A stretch of DNA of 54,131 nucleotides from an uncultured Bacteroidales bacterium (GCA_937916355.1 CALFTM010000006.1:1-54131), one strand, 5' to 3'; positions 1-10,271 are shown, numbered from the stretch's first letter. Notes: a model not told the origin generated them from the sequence alone. A program made the numbers and translations.

Positions 1-128
1 AGACTCCGTCCCGGGCTACTCTCGCTACGCTCGGTATTGTCTTCCAGACAAAAAAAACTGTCACCTATCTATTCTACGAACAAAGATATATCTGGAGACT
101 TTTCAATCAAATCTAATTCAGTTATTGC

Positions 129-170
129 AAAAAAATCCCTAAACAGACATACGTTGCTCAGGGATTTTCT
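129..170 (-). terminator. Rho-independent terminator of the giant T9SS protein gene
   Basis: The arms AAAATCCCT (132-140) and AGGGATTTT (160-168) pair. Read on the minus strand the hairpin is followed by a run of T. It lies just past the stop codon of the 183-6044 gene. Bases 1-128 show no gene that I can support. Confidence 0.8.
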
Positions 171-182
171 AAAAAATATCTC

Positions 183-3100
183 TTACCTGTTATAGACCAC
201 CTCTATCGAACCTTTCATCACCACCCCATTCTTCATTTCTGCCACGTAGAAGTAGACACCCGGATCTGCCATGCGACCGGATTTAGTTCCATCCCAACCA
301 TTGTCGCCTTCAAAAACTTTTTGTCCGTAGCGGTCGAATATCATCACATGATGTCTTTCCAAGAATGTATCATTATACCCTTCTTTGTCGTATGGAGTAA
401 AGGCAGTAGGCAGGCGAGACATCACATCCACTCTCACCCCATTAGTTGGCACTGGAGGACAAACACCATCACCGACCACCACATAGTAGGCAGCGGAATC
501 TTCTGGCTGAATGACATAAGCAGAAGGGAACTCTTCTGTGTAATCAATGTTATAGATCCTGTCATCTTCTGATGATGGGTTGCCCAACACCTCACCATCC
601 AAATCGAATCCCTTCTCTCCATCATAGTCCCCATTCATCTTATACCAATGGTAGAACAGTGGTGCAAAAATCGAATCCTCATTCGCTGAGAGTTGCAGAG
701 AGACCTCCTCTCCGATGAAGAACAAGGCAGTGTCGCCCCGTCCCACAATCGACAAACCAAAATCGCCAGCCTTATGACGATGATAGACATCAACTTTCAC
801 CGGACGGTTTTCTCCAATCGTATCGGAACGTCCACAAACATTTTCTGCGAAATAGTAGAAATGGCTACCATCAAAATCAATTGGTATCTCATCCAACGAC
901 TCATAGATCTTATCCCCGATGATCCATCCCTCGGAAGTAACCTTGTTGTTCATTGGGTTGACAGAAACTTTTATCGGAGCCAACGGCAACGAATCGCCCG
1001 AACAAACGTTAATAATTTCTCTTCCATAATCCACGGAGACAGAAGGGACATCCATCGCCAGCACTGAAAAACTTTTCGGAACAGAGACACACCCATCCTT
1101 GCTTGTCACACTGAACTCATATCCGTAAGCTGGGTCTAAAGAAGACAATTTAGACAAATCCGACTGAGGGTTGACAATCCAGTTGATCGTCAAATCTGCA
1201 AAGTCTCCCTTGCCCGACTGTGGCAATTGAGGGATATTCTCCTTATCATTCAAACAAAAAGAGAAATCGACCACTTGCGGAGCATCTGGTACGGCGTAGA
1301 CCTTAACCGGAGTATTTCCTACCGAGTCGCTTAGGCAATTATGAATACTTGTCGCAGTATAATAGAAACCATAGTCGCCCGCCACCAATTCTGAAAGAGC
1401 CGGCGCACCATTGAGCGCATTTTTCAAATCGGCATCATCATACCAACTGATCGTCACTTTCAAAGAGTCTACTCCATGAGAGAGCGGCAAAGAAGGCTTA
1501 TTGGTCAAATTAGCACAATATGGGGCAACCACAAAGAGTGGCAATTCGGGCTGAGGGTAGACCGTAATCTGAGCCGATGCAGTATCCGAACAACCCGTCA
1601 AAGTATCCGTAGCGATTACATAGTAGCGGCCAGAAGCCTTATAACTTTTCAAAATGGAGTCTCCTGCCATTTGCCAAGCACCCGTAGAGAAAACAGGAGT
1701 CGAATTCAGATCCTTGAAATAGTAGTCGGTCTGATAAACCGAACCAGAGACCGAAACATGCTGGGTCAAATCGACGCTATCCGCAGAACAAGCAGCAAAC
1801 TCGTTCATATCCACCGAAACGATTGCATCCTTAGAGGTCTCCACAAAGACCATGATACTGTCTAAAGAATAATTTCCGCAAGGGTCAGAAAGTTTTAAAA
1901 ATACCTTAGTGGACTCCGTGATCAACGTCGTGCTATCTGGGATTTGCGTATAGATCAAATTGGCAGGGGCAGAACAGTTATCCCATAAATTGGTCATCAC
2001 AAGCTTACTCAAGTCTGGCACCCTATAAATACAACTTCCTTCATACACCGGCGTGATGGTATCCTTTGTCACTTCAAATGTAGGAGCAACAGAGTCTTTA
2101 ACAGTTATCACATGAGAAACCGTATCTTGATTACCCGTTGGATCGGTCGCCAACCAAACTTTTCGGATAGAATAAGTATAATGTCCGCAAGCATCCAAAT
2201 CCTCACTTTGAGAACTGATGCTATCCTTGAGTACGAGGCTGATATTTTCAACAGGAGCGCAATTGTCCTGCACCTCAGGCCATTTGTGGATGTAGATTCC
2301 ATCACAAGTTATGACAGTATCCTTCGGAACATTTAAGAACGAAGGCTTCACCTTATCACGAACCGTGATGTGTTGCGTCAACGAATCCGTATTGCCACTT
2401 TCATCCGTAGCCTTCCACACTTTTGTCACGACATAATTATAGTAAGTGCTATCAGCGACATTGGCACTTTGCGTGCTCGTACTATCAAGTGTCACCTGAA
2501 TTGAGCCACCGCTATTATCCGTGATTTCTGGCCAATCCGACAACATCTCATCATGGCAGGCGATTTCCGCATCCCTCACGTTTGACGGGTCAAAATTAGG
2601 GAGGACAGTATCCAACAGCGTGACGTAACGTTTACAAGTCAGGCTTCGAGAAGCGATGAATGACTCATAGTCGGAATCAATCAAATAGGTATATGAAATG
2701 GAATCCAGTCCCAAACCGAACACAGTAGAGTTCACAATCTCATTTCCAGAAAAATCGCCCCTCCAATTATGAGCAATCGGAATTTGTCGGCAAACATCCA
2801 TCACCGTAGAATCCTTATACCCCAATTCGACCATTTCTGCAAACTCGTAAGAGTTACGTTCCGGTTCGACATAGAAAGTATCATTAGTCACTTTCGGACA
2901 AGTCAAAGGAAGACTATCCAACACAGTAATGACAGCAGAGTCCTCGCAAGTATTACCAGAAAGATCCGTCACCACCCACGAAACGACGGTGTTACCAACC
3001 GGATAAGGTTGATCCCATGCCACAGAAGCCCCATTTCGAGTCCGGTTCAACTGCAATAACAAACTACCCGAAGCGGTACAATTATCCGTCGCACCAATTC

Positions 3101-6044
3101 CCTCAGCCGAGACAGAACCCAATTTCAAAGCCACAGCGGAAGTATCGACCGCACAATTCTCAACCGCATACAACCAGCTTTTGCCCCAGAATTTTCCGCA
3201 CTTAGGAGAAACCGTGTCTACCAAAGTGACAGATTGGAGGCACTTCAAATTTCGCTCTGCAATAAATCGAGCAGGCTCCCTTTCTATCTTATATGTATAG
3301 AAGATTGTATCACGACCTAAATCGAAAACGAAATCACCATCGATCACCTCGTTGCCCACCGACATACGAGTAGCATGCGCAACCCTGCCCCCTCTACAAT
3401 TATCCGTAACCGTAGAATCTGCAAAACCTAACTGCAGCAACTCATCAAAGGTGTATGAGCAATCCTCCGGGCGCACATAAAACACCGAATTTGTCTCCTT
3501 TGGACAAACCAGAGGCACACTATCCATAACGGTGATGATCTGGTGACCCACACAGAAGTTTTGCGACTCGTCCACTACCTTCCATTCGATGCGTGTCTCT
3601 CCCACACGGAACGAAGCATCCAAGCGTTCTTCTTCCCCAGCAAAAGAGCGTGTCATCGTCATGTTCAGCGACTCCGTGCTATTATCCGAAATACCCAACT
3701 TAATTTTCACCAACTCTTTTTCCGCTTCAGACAACTCCGCCCAAGAGGCAGCCGGCAAGCTGAAACCGACCTTTGCGGTATCGACACGACAACTATCATA
3801 AGCGTAGAACAAAGTCTCCGCATTCCAATAACTTCCGCAATTTGGCATGGTGGTATCCTTCACAGTAAGTGTCACATCACAAGACTTGGTGAAACATCTC
3901 TCCTCGACAATGAGGTTCAATTTGTAGACACCCTTTTCCAAACGGATGGACGTATCACTTGGCAACTCTGCCAACTTCTTCTCCCACGACCTGTTCAAGA
4001 AGAGTTCCGGTTCGTCTTCTGCCAGAACACGGCTTGCCTTCAAAGTGATTTTTGCAGAATCCGCACATGACTGGAAAGTAGGGAACGGCAAATTCACCAA
4101 AGTATCCTTCTTCTCACCCGTCAATTCGATTTCAGACGGCAAAATCGGACAAACCACATCTGCCTCCGTATTATTCTTAAACTTGAACAGAGTATCAATA
4201 GACATGGAACAAGTCAATTCAGGATGAACGATCCGATTAACGGTCAACGCAACCGGCATACGAGTCGTGCCGCACACTGGTTTATCATACGAAATCGAAT
4301 GACTTTCAGAAAACTCGCCCCCATTCCATGAGTAGAGGTAACCGAGCGAATCCGCCGCAATCGACACCTTCCCATATTTTGAAATACAAACAGAATCCTG
4401 TCCGCCTAAAACTGTTCCTGCCTCATCCATCAAGACCACATCCACATCAGGAGTCTGATAGGCGTAGACCATCGTCGAAACTATTTTCTTTGCTTTCGGA
4501 TCATCTTGCTTAGATGGGTCAGGATCCTGCGCAGTCACACGAAACTCATAAGCACCATCCAAATTGTCAGGCAACGTCAATTCAAAGTAGAGAGAATCCC
4601 CATTTGAAGAAGGAATCGTATCAACCACAATATTTGAAATGACATCCGTCCCGGTTGAATCCAAGAACGACCACACATAACCATTCATGCCATCACCCAA
4701 GCTCATCTTGTCGTAAGGAGTCAGCACATATCGTGGTTTAGGCTGCACTCCACTACCCTTCGTCAAACAGATCAAAGAATCAGCCTTTGTAAGTCCGGTC
4801 AATGTATCAGGAAACTTCACACAATCCAGACGTTTTGCAAACTCCACCACAAAAGAGGTGTTTTGCCCAACATTCTCAGTCTTATCATTGAGAACAACTG
4901 CCCTAAACTGAACTGTGTCGGGATAGAGTCCGTTGATCGGTTTATAGTCGTAGTAAGATTTGTTATTTGAAGAAGAATATATAATCGTATCGAACGGAAC
5001 CCAGTTATTATAGTTCTCATCAGTCGAACCAAATTTTGGGTAGTTGACCTCCCACTTGATCTCTGCACCCTCTTGGTAGTGTTGGGCAGACAATGCGATG
5101 GTTTCACCCGGACAACCATTACCCTTGTCGATACAAATATGTTCCGTCTTCATACTCACATAGTCGATGAAGATAACATCTTGATCATCATGATTGTAGA
5201 CATTTGTTGTCAGGGTATAGAACAAATTTTTAAAATTATCATTAGTATAATTAGGGAAAGACGGAATTTCAATATTTAGCGTGTACCATCCATAATAGGA
5301 ATTGCCCGCACTTCCGCAATTCAACTCTTCTCTCAATTTTCCTCCATCTGACGCAAGCAACAACGTACCTCCATTAGAAACCAAATCAGTAAAAGAACCA
5401 GTACAAACCTCCTCGCCGTCCACTACCTCTGCATCTTTCTTTACGGTTATATAAGTAGAAGCACCACCTGCACCGTTCTCAAAGCCGATTTGGAAACAGC
5501 CCTTCCTTGTTATTTCGTTGGCACCTAAATTTCCGATGAAGAAACGGAACTCCAAAGAACCCGAACGACCTCGATAAAGATGCCATGGGAAGAAGAACAT
5601 GACTGCTCCACGTTGCTGCCCCTGCGGACGAAACACATAAAAGGAGTTGCCGTCGCTCATGCCAGACGGCAAAATCGCATGTTCATTCTCTCCCCAACGA
5701 GAGTAGACTTTATCCGTAATGAGATAAGTATTCCCATTACTCAAATTTTCATCATACTTCAATGACTCTAAATAAGTATTCGCACCGGGAGGCGGATCAG
5801 GAAGGCCGTCTGGAATAATCCTCACCCCCGACAAAGTCGTCGTAAGAATCGAATCCGTAGGGAAATTTTGACCGACGACCTCCATGTTCTTTCGATCAAA
5901 ATCAGACCCGATCAAACTCTCAATAGAGCCATCCGAAGAAGATTGACAATTTTGAGCATAAACCGATTGGCATGATAAACATGCTACAAAATAAAAAATA
6001 AGTGTAAATAAGTTACTTAACGAACCACATCTTGAACATCTCAT
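183..6044 (-). CDS. Giant exported multi-domain surface protein with T9SS type B C-terminal sorting domain
   Basis: A predicted secreted or cell-surface protein of 1953 residues. I place the start at the ATG at 6044. From there the protein begins with a typical signal peptide (MRCSRCG..., hydrophobic core, cleavage near VYAQ), whereas the longer frame to 6113 adds a non-signal-like extension. The first ~280 residues after the signal look like a beta-rich jelly-roll. The middle is a chain of Ig/PKD- and HYR-like modules, with recurring motifs of the kind TDNS...., ATD.SGN and VRDKVKP. The last ~80 residues (PTAFTP..., MIFDRYGQKVFEG, GWDG, DPGVYFYVAEMKNG) match the gliding-motility/CHU_C type B sorting domain recognised by the type IX secretion system. 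The function is unknown; adhesion or surface structure is an inference. A consensus promoter lies at 6172-6202 and a terminator at 129-170, so it is probably monocistronic. Confidence 0.88.
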   Translation of the reverse strand: MRCSRCGSLSNLFTLIFYFVACLSCQSVYAQNCQSSSDGSIESLIGSDFDRKNMEVVGQNFPTDSILTTTLSGVRIIPDGLPDPPPGANTYLESLKYDENLSNGNTYLITDKVYSRWGENEHAILPSGMSDGNSFYVFRPQGQQRGAVMFFFPWHLYRGRSGSLEFRFFIGNLGANEITRKGCFQIGFENGAGGASTYITVKKDAEVVDGEEVCTGSFTDLVSNGGTLLLASDGGKLREELNCGSAGNSYYGWYTLNIEIPSFPNYTNDNFKNLFYTLTTNVYNHDDQDVIFIDYVSMKTEHICIDKGNGCPGETIALSAQHYQEGAEIKWEVNYPKFGSTDENYNNWVPFDTIIYSSSNNKSYYDYKPINGLYPDTVQFRAVVLNDKTENVGQNTSFVVEFAKRLDCVKFPDTLTGLTKADSLICLTKGSGVQPKPRYVLTPYDKMSLGDGMNGYVWSFLDSTGTDVISNIVVDTIPSSNGDSLYFELTLPDNLDGAYEFRVTAQDPDPSKQDDPKAKKIVSTMVYAYQTPDVDVVLMDEAGTVLGGQDSVCISKYGKVSIAADSLGYLYSWNGGEFSESHSISYDKPVCGTTRMPVALTVNRIVHPELTCSMSIDTLFKFKNNTEADVVCPILPSEIELTGEKKDTLVNLPFPTFQSCADSAKITLKASRVLAEDEPELFLNRSWEKKLAELPSDTSIRLEKGVYKLNLIVEERCFTKSCDVTLTVKDTTMPNCGSYWNAETLFYAYDSCRVDTAKVGFSLPAASWAELSEAEKELVKIKLGISDNSTESLNMTMTRSFAGEEERLDASFRVGETRIEWKVVDESQNFCVGHQIITVMDSVPLVCPKETNSVFYVRPEDCSYTFDELLQLGFADSTVTDNCRGGRVAHATRMSVGNEVIDGDFVFDLGRDTIFYTYKIEREPARFIAERNLKCLQSVTLVDTVSPKCGKFWGKSWLYAVENCAVDTSAVALKLGSVSAEGIGATDNCTASGSLLLQLNRTRNGASVAWDQPYPVGNTVVSWVVTDLSGNTCEDSAVITVLDSLPLTCPKVTNDTFYVEPERNSYEFAEMVELGYKDSTVMDVCRQIPIAHNWRGDFSGNEIVNSTVFGLGLDSISYTYLIDSDYESFIASRSLTCKRYVTLLDTVLPNFDPSNVRDAEIACHDEMLSDWPEITDNSGGSIQVTLDSTSTQSANVADSTYYNYVVTKVWKATDESGNTDSLTQHITVRDKVKPSFLNVPKDTVITCDGIYIHKWPEVQDNCAPVENISLVLKDSISSQSEDLDACGHYTYSIRKVWLATDPTGNQDTVSHVITVKDSVAPTFEVTKDTITPVYEGSCIYRVPDLSKLVMTNLWDNCSAPANLIYTQIPDSTTLITESTKVFLKLSDPCGNYSLDSIMVFVETSKDAIVSVDMNEFAACSADSVDLTQHVSVSGSVYQTDYYFKDLNSTPVFSTGAWQMAGDSILKSYKASGRYYVIATDTLTGCSDTASAQITVYPQPELPLFVVAPYCANLTNKPSLPLSHGVDSLKVTISWYDDADLKNALNGAPALSELVAGDYGFYYTATSIHNCLSDSVGNTPVKVYAVPDAPQVVDFSFCLNDKENIPQLPQSGKGDFADLTINWIVNPQSDLSKLSSLDPAYGYEFSVTSKDGCVSVPKSFSVLAMDVPSVSVDYGREIINVCSGDSLPLAPIKVSVNPMNNKVTSEGWIIGDKIYESLDEIPIDFDGSHFYYFAENVCGRSDTIGENRPVKVDVYHRHKAGDFGLSIVGRGDTALFFIGEEVSLQLSANEDSIFAPLFYHWYKMNGDYDGEKGFDLDGEVLGNPSSEDDRIYNIDYTEEFPSAYVIQPEDSAAYYVVVGDGVCPPVPTNGVRVDVMSRLPTAFTPYDKEGYNDTFLERHHVMIFDRYGQKVFEGDNGWDGTKSGRMADPGVYFYVAEMKNGVVMKGSIEVVYNR

Positions 6045-6415
6045 GGCAAATAAGTATAATATAATTTCACTTAAAACAATTAAATCAACATAATAGAACA
6101 AATAAATCATCAAATCCTTATCAGCGCACTTTTTCTTCCAGTATTAAAAATAAATAATTCTCAACACGGCGCAAAATTACATATTTCAACGATTTACACA
6201 AAAAAATTAACTACAAAATAACATAACAATACAAAAAATCTGAACAATCTTCAAACTATCTAATGCTTAAATATCTACAAATATGATTTGGTTTTTTGTG
6301 CAAGTATGATTTTAAAAAAAATATATACCAAACACTTTCGTACAAGAATGTTGTCCAAAAAAAGTTTTTTCATCAAATATAAGGTAACGTCTATAACCGG
6401 CCCAAGATTCAAAAA
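6045..6415. other. Intergenic region between the two exported-protein genes
   Basis: This 371-base AT-rich spacer contains the promoter at 6172-6202. I see no further gene, no tRNA, and no convincing terminator for the upstream 530-aa gene. Confidence 0.6.
6172..6202 (-). promoter_or_regulatory. Bacteroidota-type promoter for the giant T9SS protein
   Basis: On the minus strand TTTG (6199-6202) is followed by 19 bases and TAATTTTG (6172-6179), an exact TTTG-N19-TAnnTTTG match. It predicts a 5' leader of about 120 bases before the ATG at 6044, which supports that start. Confidence 0.7.
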
Positions 6416-8008
6416 TCATTGCACGTTCCGAACAAGCCTTACGGACAAGCCCCAATGTAAAAAGAGGTCGACAGAAACCGCAACCTTCTTTTCTTGAATA
6501 AGAATCCCCGAAGAAGTTCCATTAGAAGCTGAAGATACATCCGAACTTCGATAGCAACCGATTTCTCCTGCGTACAAAATCGAATCTCCGTCACGGACTC
6601 CTGCGATAGGGAGGAAGACTGCCCCAGCCTTTTCAAATTTTTCCCATGATTCTAAATCATATTGATTGGTTGTCCAATTAATAGCATTTGGCACAAATGG
6701 GATATTCCCTTGCACAAAACCATCCGGAAGCAAGACCACCCCCTTGATACCGTTGACAGTCGCCTGTGAAAAGAGGGCTTTAGCATTCGGACGTTTATTC
6801 AGCAGCCACTTCCACTCATCATACGAAAGGGTACGCCAACCTTTTCCAAACTTTTCTCCCCAATCCACGAATTGTCCAGAATAGTCTGATTTTTCTTTTG
6901 AGTTTGAAACGCCAAAATTAGAAGCCGCAGAACTCCAGCCAAAGAGATCCAACCATCCCTCGTATGTGGCACGAGAAATATTTTGATTGTCTATTCCTAT
7001 CACATCCCATTGATTCTCTGCAAAACGCCAGCTCTTTTTTGAGACATTGTATTGTGTATTACCCGAAGCGAAGTTTATTTTTTTATTTTCCCCGACTGAA
7101 AATATGCCGGGCAACCCCATGTCAGCATTTCCACTTATCTTCTGTCCATCTACAAGACCAGAACGAGAGGACTTTTTGTTTGAGTCCGCCTCTCGTACAA
7201 GACGAACAGAGATGCCACCCCAACAATAGTTCTCATAAAATTTGGTAAGACCAGAAGCGACCAAACAAGAGAAGATAAAAGATTGGTTTTGAGAAACATC
7301 CTCTGCCTTTGTAGACGACCAATAAGAGCATATTTCGTCATTATCGTATCGGGTTGCATATTTCTCATTACCCACGACATAACGTGAGCCAGTCGCTGGC
7401 AAGAAAACAGCTCCGGCAGATTCCAACTTAGCCCAAGAACCTGCATCGAAAACATTGGACGAGCAATCTTTCGCATCTGGTATAAAATCCACACCCGGAT
7501 TGACAAAAAAGTCGGGCAACAAAACAAGACCCTTCACACCATTGACCGTTGCCACGGAATGGAGTGCGGTTTTATTTTTAGAAAACTTAATACGTTTATT
7601 TAGCAGATAGTCCCACTCGTCAATAGACAAAGTGTACCACCCCTTTCCAAAATTTCCTCCCCAATCCTTAAAATCTCCTTTATAATCAGAATCTACTATA
7701 GAGGCATTAGTGCCAAATTTAGAACCAGAAGAGCTCCAAGAAAAGAGATCTATCCAACCCTTATATGAACCCTCTATAATATTTTTATTGGATTCGCCAA
7801 TCACAGTCCATTGATTCTCAGCAAACCGCCAGCTCTTTGTCGATGGTTGATACTGTACATTTCCGCAAGCAAAACTGACTTTCTTATTATCACCAACAGA
7901 AAAAACGCCAGATAAACTTTTAGCATGATCTGCACCTACAGAAAAAAGCGGCAAAGAAAACAAAACCGCAACGAGCAATGAAAATATCCTTCTCATAAAA
8001 TTTCTCAT
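6416..8008 (-). CDS. Exported protein made of two FISUMP-like modules
   Basis: 530 residues with an N-terminal signal peptide (RRIFSLLVAVLFSLPLFS, cleavage near SVGA). The mature part is two copies of a ~230-residue module, about residues 34-275 and 297-530. Both carry GVFSVG[DE]NKK, KSWRFAENQW, GW[IL]DLF[SG]WSS, a YSLxxDEW-like segment, LLNKR, GLVLLPD, GAVFLP and a terminal SVRLVR. The pattern recalls the Fibrobacter succinogenes major paralogous domain, a relative of the SUMF1/C-type-lectin fold. The family assignment comes from reading the motifs, so it is tentative. No sorting domain is seen. Starts at 8008 and 7996 are both possible. The role is unknown. Confidence 0.75.
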   Translation of the reverse strand: MRNFMRRIFSLLVAVLFSLPLFSVGADHAKSLSGVFSVGDNKKVSFACGNVQYQPSTKSWRFAENQWTVIGESNKNIIEGSYKGWIDLFSWSSSGSKFGTNASIVDSDYKGDFKDWGGNFGKGWYTLSIDEWDYLLNKRIKFSKNKTALHSVATVNGVKGLVLLPDFFVNPGVDFIPDAKDCSSNVFDAGSWAKLESAGAVFLPATGSRYVVGNEKYATRYDNDEICSYWSSTKAEDVSQNQSFIFSCLVASGLTKFYENYCWGGISVRLVREADSNKKSSRSGLVDGQKISGNADMGLPGIFSVGENKKINFASGNTQYNVSKKSWRFAENQWDVIGIDNQNISRATYEGWLDLFGWSSAASNFGVSNSKEKSDYSGQFVDWGEKFGKGWRTLSYDEWKWLLNKRPNAKALFSQATVNGIKGVVLLPDGFVQGNIPFVPNAINWTTNQYDLESWEKFEKAGAVFLPIAGVRDGDSILYAGEIGCYRSSDVSSASNGTSSGILIQEKKVAVSVDLFLHWGLSVRLVRNVQ

Positions 8009-8043
8009 TTATACAACAATATTTCAGTCTATTCAATTTTTTA

Positions 8044-8072
8044 CAAAAGTAATAAAAAAAACCGATTCCAAA
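8044..8072 (-). promoter_or_regulatory. Possible promoter of the two-module exported protein
   Basis: On the minus strand TACTTTTG (8044-8051) fits the -7 element. TTTG at 8069-8072 is the only -33 candidate and sits 17 bases upstream, slightly short. It overlaps the rplQ terminator. Confidence 0.45.
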
Positions 8073-8087
8073 GAACCGGTTTTTTTA
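8054..8087 (-). terminator. Terminator at the end of the ribosomal superoperon
   Basis: An ACCG/CGGT hairpin flanked by A-run and T-run arms (AAAAAAACCG ... CGGTTTTTTT) lies directly downstream of the rplQ stop. On the minus strand it ends in a T run. Confidence 0.7.
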
Positions 8088-8105
8088 CAAATATTTGAAG
8101 CAGAA

Positions 8106-8591
8106 TTACTCTTCTGTCTTCTCCTCAGTAGCTTCTACTGCAGGAGCCTCTGCAACTGGAGCCTCAGCCTTCTTCTTAGAAGAACGACGAGTTCTGGTAG
8201 CCTTCTTAGGAGCTTTGTCCTTCTTCATGTTCTCGTTGTAATCAACAAGTTCGATGAAGCAAGTTTCAGCAGCATCACCCAAACGGAAACCGGTCTTGAT
8301 GATACGAGTGTATCCACCTGGACGGTCTGCAACTTTTTGAGAAACCTCACGGAACAACTCAGTCACAGCATACTTATTTTGCAAGTAGCTAAATACGATA
8401 CGACGAGAATTAGTAGAATCATCCTTAGAGCGGGTGATCAACGGCTCCACGTACTTTCTCAATTCCTTAGCCTTAGCAAGCGTAGTATTGATTCTCTTAT
8501 TCATAATCAAAGAGATAGCCATATTCGCCAACATTGAGTCTCTGTGCCCCTTTTTACGGCTAAGGTGGTTGAATTTCTTATTATGTCTCAT
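8106..8591 (-). CDS. rplQ: 50S ribosomal protein L17 (bL17)
   Basis: 161 residues; the N-terminal ~120 (MRHNKKFNHLSRK, HR..ML.NM) are a standard bL17, a component of the large subunit near the exit tunnel. The last ~40 residues are a Lys-, Ala- and Glu-rich low-complexity tail, longer than in E. coli bL17 (about 127 aa). It is the last gene of the superoperon, 5 bases after rpoA and followed by a terminator. Confidence 0.97.
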   Translation of the reverse strand: MRHNKKFNHLSRKKGHRDSMLANMAISLIMNKRINTTLAKAKELRKYVEPLITRSKDDSTNSRRIVFSYLQNKYAVTELFREVSQKVADRPGGYTRIIKTGFRLGDAAETCFIELVDYNENMKKDKAPKKATRTRRSSKKKAEAPVAEAPAVEATEEKTEE

Positions 8592-8596
8592 TGTTA

Positions 8597-9586
8597 TTAA
8601 TCTTTATCTAATTTATACTTGGAAATATCCATACCGAAAGAGAGGTTTAGTTGATCTAACAACTGATCCAACTCAGTAAGAGATTTTTTACCGAAGTTTC
8701 TAAACTTAAGCAAATCACTCTTGTTGAAGACAACCAATTCACCCAAAGTCTCGACATCTGCAGCTTTCAAGCAATTGAGAGCGCGGACAGAGAGATCCAT
8801 ATCGACAAGCTTAGTCTTAAGCAATTGTCTCATGTGAAGCACTTCCTCATCAAACTCTTGTACAGAACCCTCTTCATTAGAGTCGAGAGTAATCTTCTCA
8901 TCAGAGAACAACATGAAGTGATAGATAAGGATTTTAGCAGCCTCTTTCAAGGCATCTTTAGGATGAATAGAACCATCGGTGGTGATTTCGATGACTAACT
9001 TCTCGTAGTCAGTCTTTTGCTCCACACGATAAGGCTCAGCCACGTACTTAACATTACGGATAGGCGTATAGATTGAATCAATTGCAAGTACTCCTATCTC
9101 AGCTCCCGGAACCTTATTCTCATCAGCTGGGACATAACCGCGACCCTTACCGATATTGATTTCGATATTAAAAGTCGCGCTTTTGTCTAGACGACAGATA
9201 AGGAGGTCAGGATTGAGGACATCGAAACCGGACAAATGTTTAGCAATATCACCTGCTCTAAACTCGGTTCCGGACACATTGATAGTAACTTTTTCGCTAT
9301 CAAACTCTTCAACTTTCTGTTTAAAACGTACTTGCTTAAGGTTAAGGATAACATTAGTCACATCCTCAATCACACCGGGGATAACGGAAAACTCATGGTC
9401 AACGCCATCAATCTTGATAGAAGTAATTGCGAAACCTTCCAAAGAAGAGAGCAAGATACGTCTTAACGCATTACCTACAGTTATACCATAACCGGGTTCA
9501 AGCGGACGAAACTCAAACTTTCCGTAGAAGTTATCCGCTTCCAACATTATTACTTTATCAGGTTTTTGAAATGCTAAAATTGCCAT
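8597..9586 (-). CDS. rpoA: DNA-directed RNA polymerase subunit alpha
   Basis: 329 residues, the usual length. The N-terminal domain (RPLEPGYGITVGNALRR) builds the dimer that nucleates RNA polymerase assembly. After an acidic linker the C-terminal domain (SVRALNCLKAA..., FRNFGKKSLTEL) is the helix-hairpin-helix module that contacts DNA and activators. It lies between rpsD and rplQ, the standard alpha-operon order. Confidence 0.98.
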   Translation of the reverse strand: MAILAFQKPDKVIMLEADNFYGKFEFRPLEPGYGITVGNALRRILLSSLEGFAITSIKIDGVDHEFSVIPGVIEDVTNVILNLKQVRFKQKVEEFDSEKVTINVSGTEFRAGDIAKHLSGFDVLNPDLLICRLDKSATFNIEINIGKGRGYVPADENKVPGAEIGVLAIDSIYTPIRNVKYVAEPYRVEQKTDYEKLVIEITTDGSIHPKDALKEAAKILIYHFMLFSDEKITLDSNEEGSVQEFDEEVLHMRQLLKTKLVDMDLSVRALNCLKAADVETLGELVVFNKSDLLKFRNFGKKSLTELDQLLDQLNLSFGMDISKYKLDKD

Positions 9587-9596
9587 GGTTCAATTA

Positions 9597-10202
9597 TTAT
9601 TTAGAGTAAAGTTCGACGATCAACTGTTCCTTAATGTTCTCAGGGATATCCGCTCTTTCAGGGAGATATAAGAACTTACCGGACAAAGAAGCACCATCCC
9701 ACTCTAGCCATGCATATTTGCTATGATTGAAACCAGACAAAGCATTCTCGATTACCTCAAGAGACTTAGCACGCTCTCTCACACCAACGATTTGACCTGG
9801 CTTAACAGAGTAAGAAGGGATATTCACAACCTCTCCATCCACCACGATGTGGCAATGGGAAACCAACTGACGCGCAGCGGCACGAGTAGGAGCAATACCC
9901 AAACGATAAACGATATTGTCAAGACGAGACTCCAACAACTGAAGCAATACCTCACCAGTTACACCCTTCTTAGCTGAAGCCTTCTCGAAAAGGTTACGGA
10001 ATTGTCTTTCCAATACTCCATAAGTGTATTTAGCTTTTTGCTTTTCATTAAGCTGAATACCATACTCAGAAGACTTCTTTCTTCTGTTTACACCATGTTG
10101 TCCTGGAGGGAAATTTCTTTTAGCCAAAACCTTATCTGGACCGAAAATCGCTTCTCCAAAACGACGTGCAATTCTAGTTTTAGGACCTGTATATCTAGCC
10201 AT
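9597..10202 (-). CDS. rpsD: 30S ribosomal protein S4 (uS4)
   Basis: 201 residues. The N-terminal part (MARYTGPKTRIARRFGE) lacks the zinc-binding cysteines found in some uS4, so this is the C-minus form. The S4 RNA-binding domain is around residues 90-155 (SRLDNIVYRLG, ARQLVSHCHIVVDG). uS4 nucleates assembly of the 30S body and in E. coli represses the alpha operon. An unusually long 112-base spacer with competing hairpins precedes it here. Confidence 0.98.
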   Translation of the reverse strand: MARYTGPKTRIARRFGEAIFGPDKVLAKRNFPPGQHGVNRRKKSSEYGIQLNEKQKAKYTYGVLERQFRNLFEKASAKKGVTGEVLLQLLESRLDNIVYRLGIAPTRAAARQLVSHCHIVVDGEVVNIPSYSVKPGQIVGVRERAKSLEVIENALSGFNHSKYAWLEWDGASLSGKFLYLPERADIPENIKEQLIVELYSK

Positions 10203-10234
10203 TTTTTTGTTACTTTATTCCAAACCTTGAACCG

Positions 10235-10271
10235 TGCAGCCGCGACTGCAGAGAGGATTGTAAGTGCAGTC
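10235..10271 (-). promoter_or_regulatory. Candidate structured leader with competing hairpins before rpsD
   Basis: In the transcript GACUGCA (from 10271-10265) can pair with UGCAGUC (10250-10244). The same UGCAG (10250-10246) can instead pair with CUGCA (10239-10235). The two stems exclude each other. The element sits in the 112-base rpsK-rpsD spacer, the longest inside the alpha segment. Regulation by uS4 is an inference. Confidence 0.4.

Noticed and set aside
1..128. Possible gene or repeat around the CTCGCTACGCTCG sequence at the left edge
   Set aside because: There is no open frame of note and only a short quasi-palindrome; I cannot support any feature.
6045..6113. N-terminal extension of the giant T9SS protein to 6113
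   Set aside because: The signal peptide starts at the ATG at 6044; the extension has no counterpart in exported proteins.
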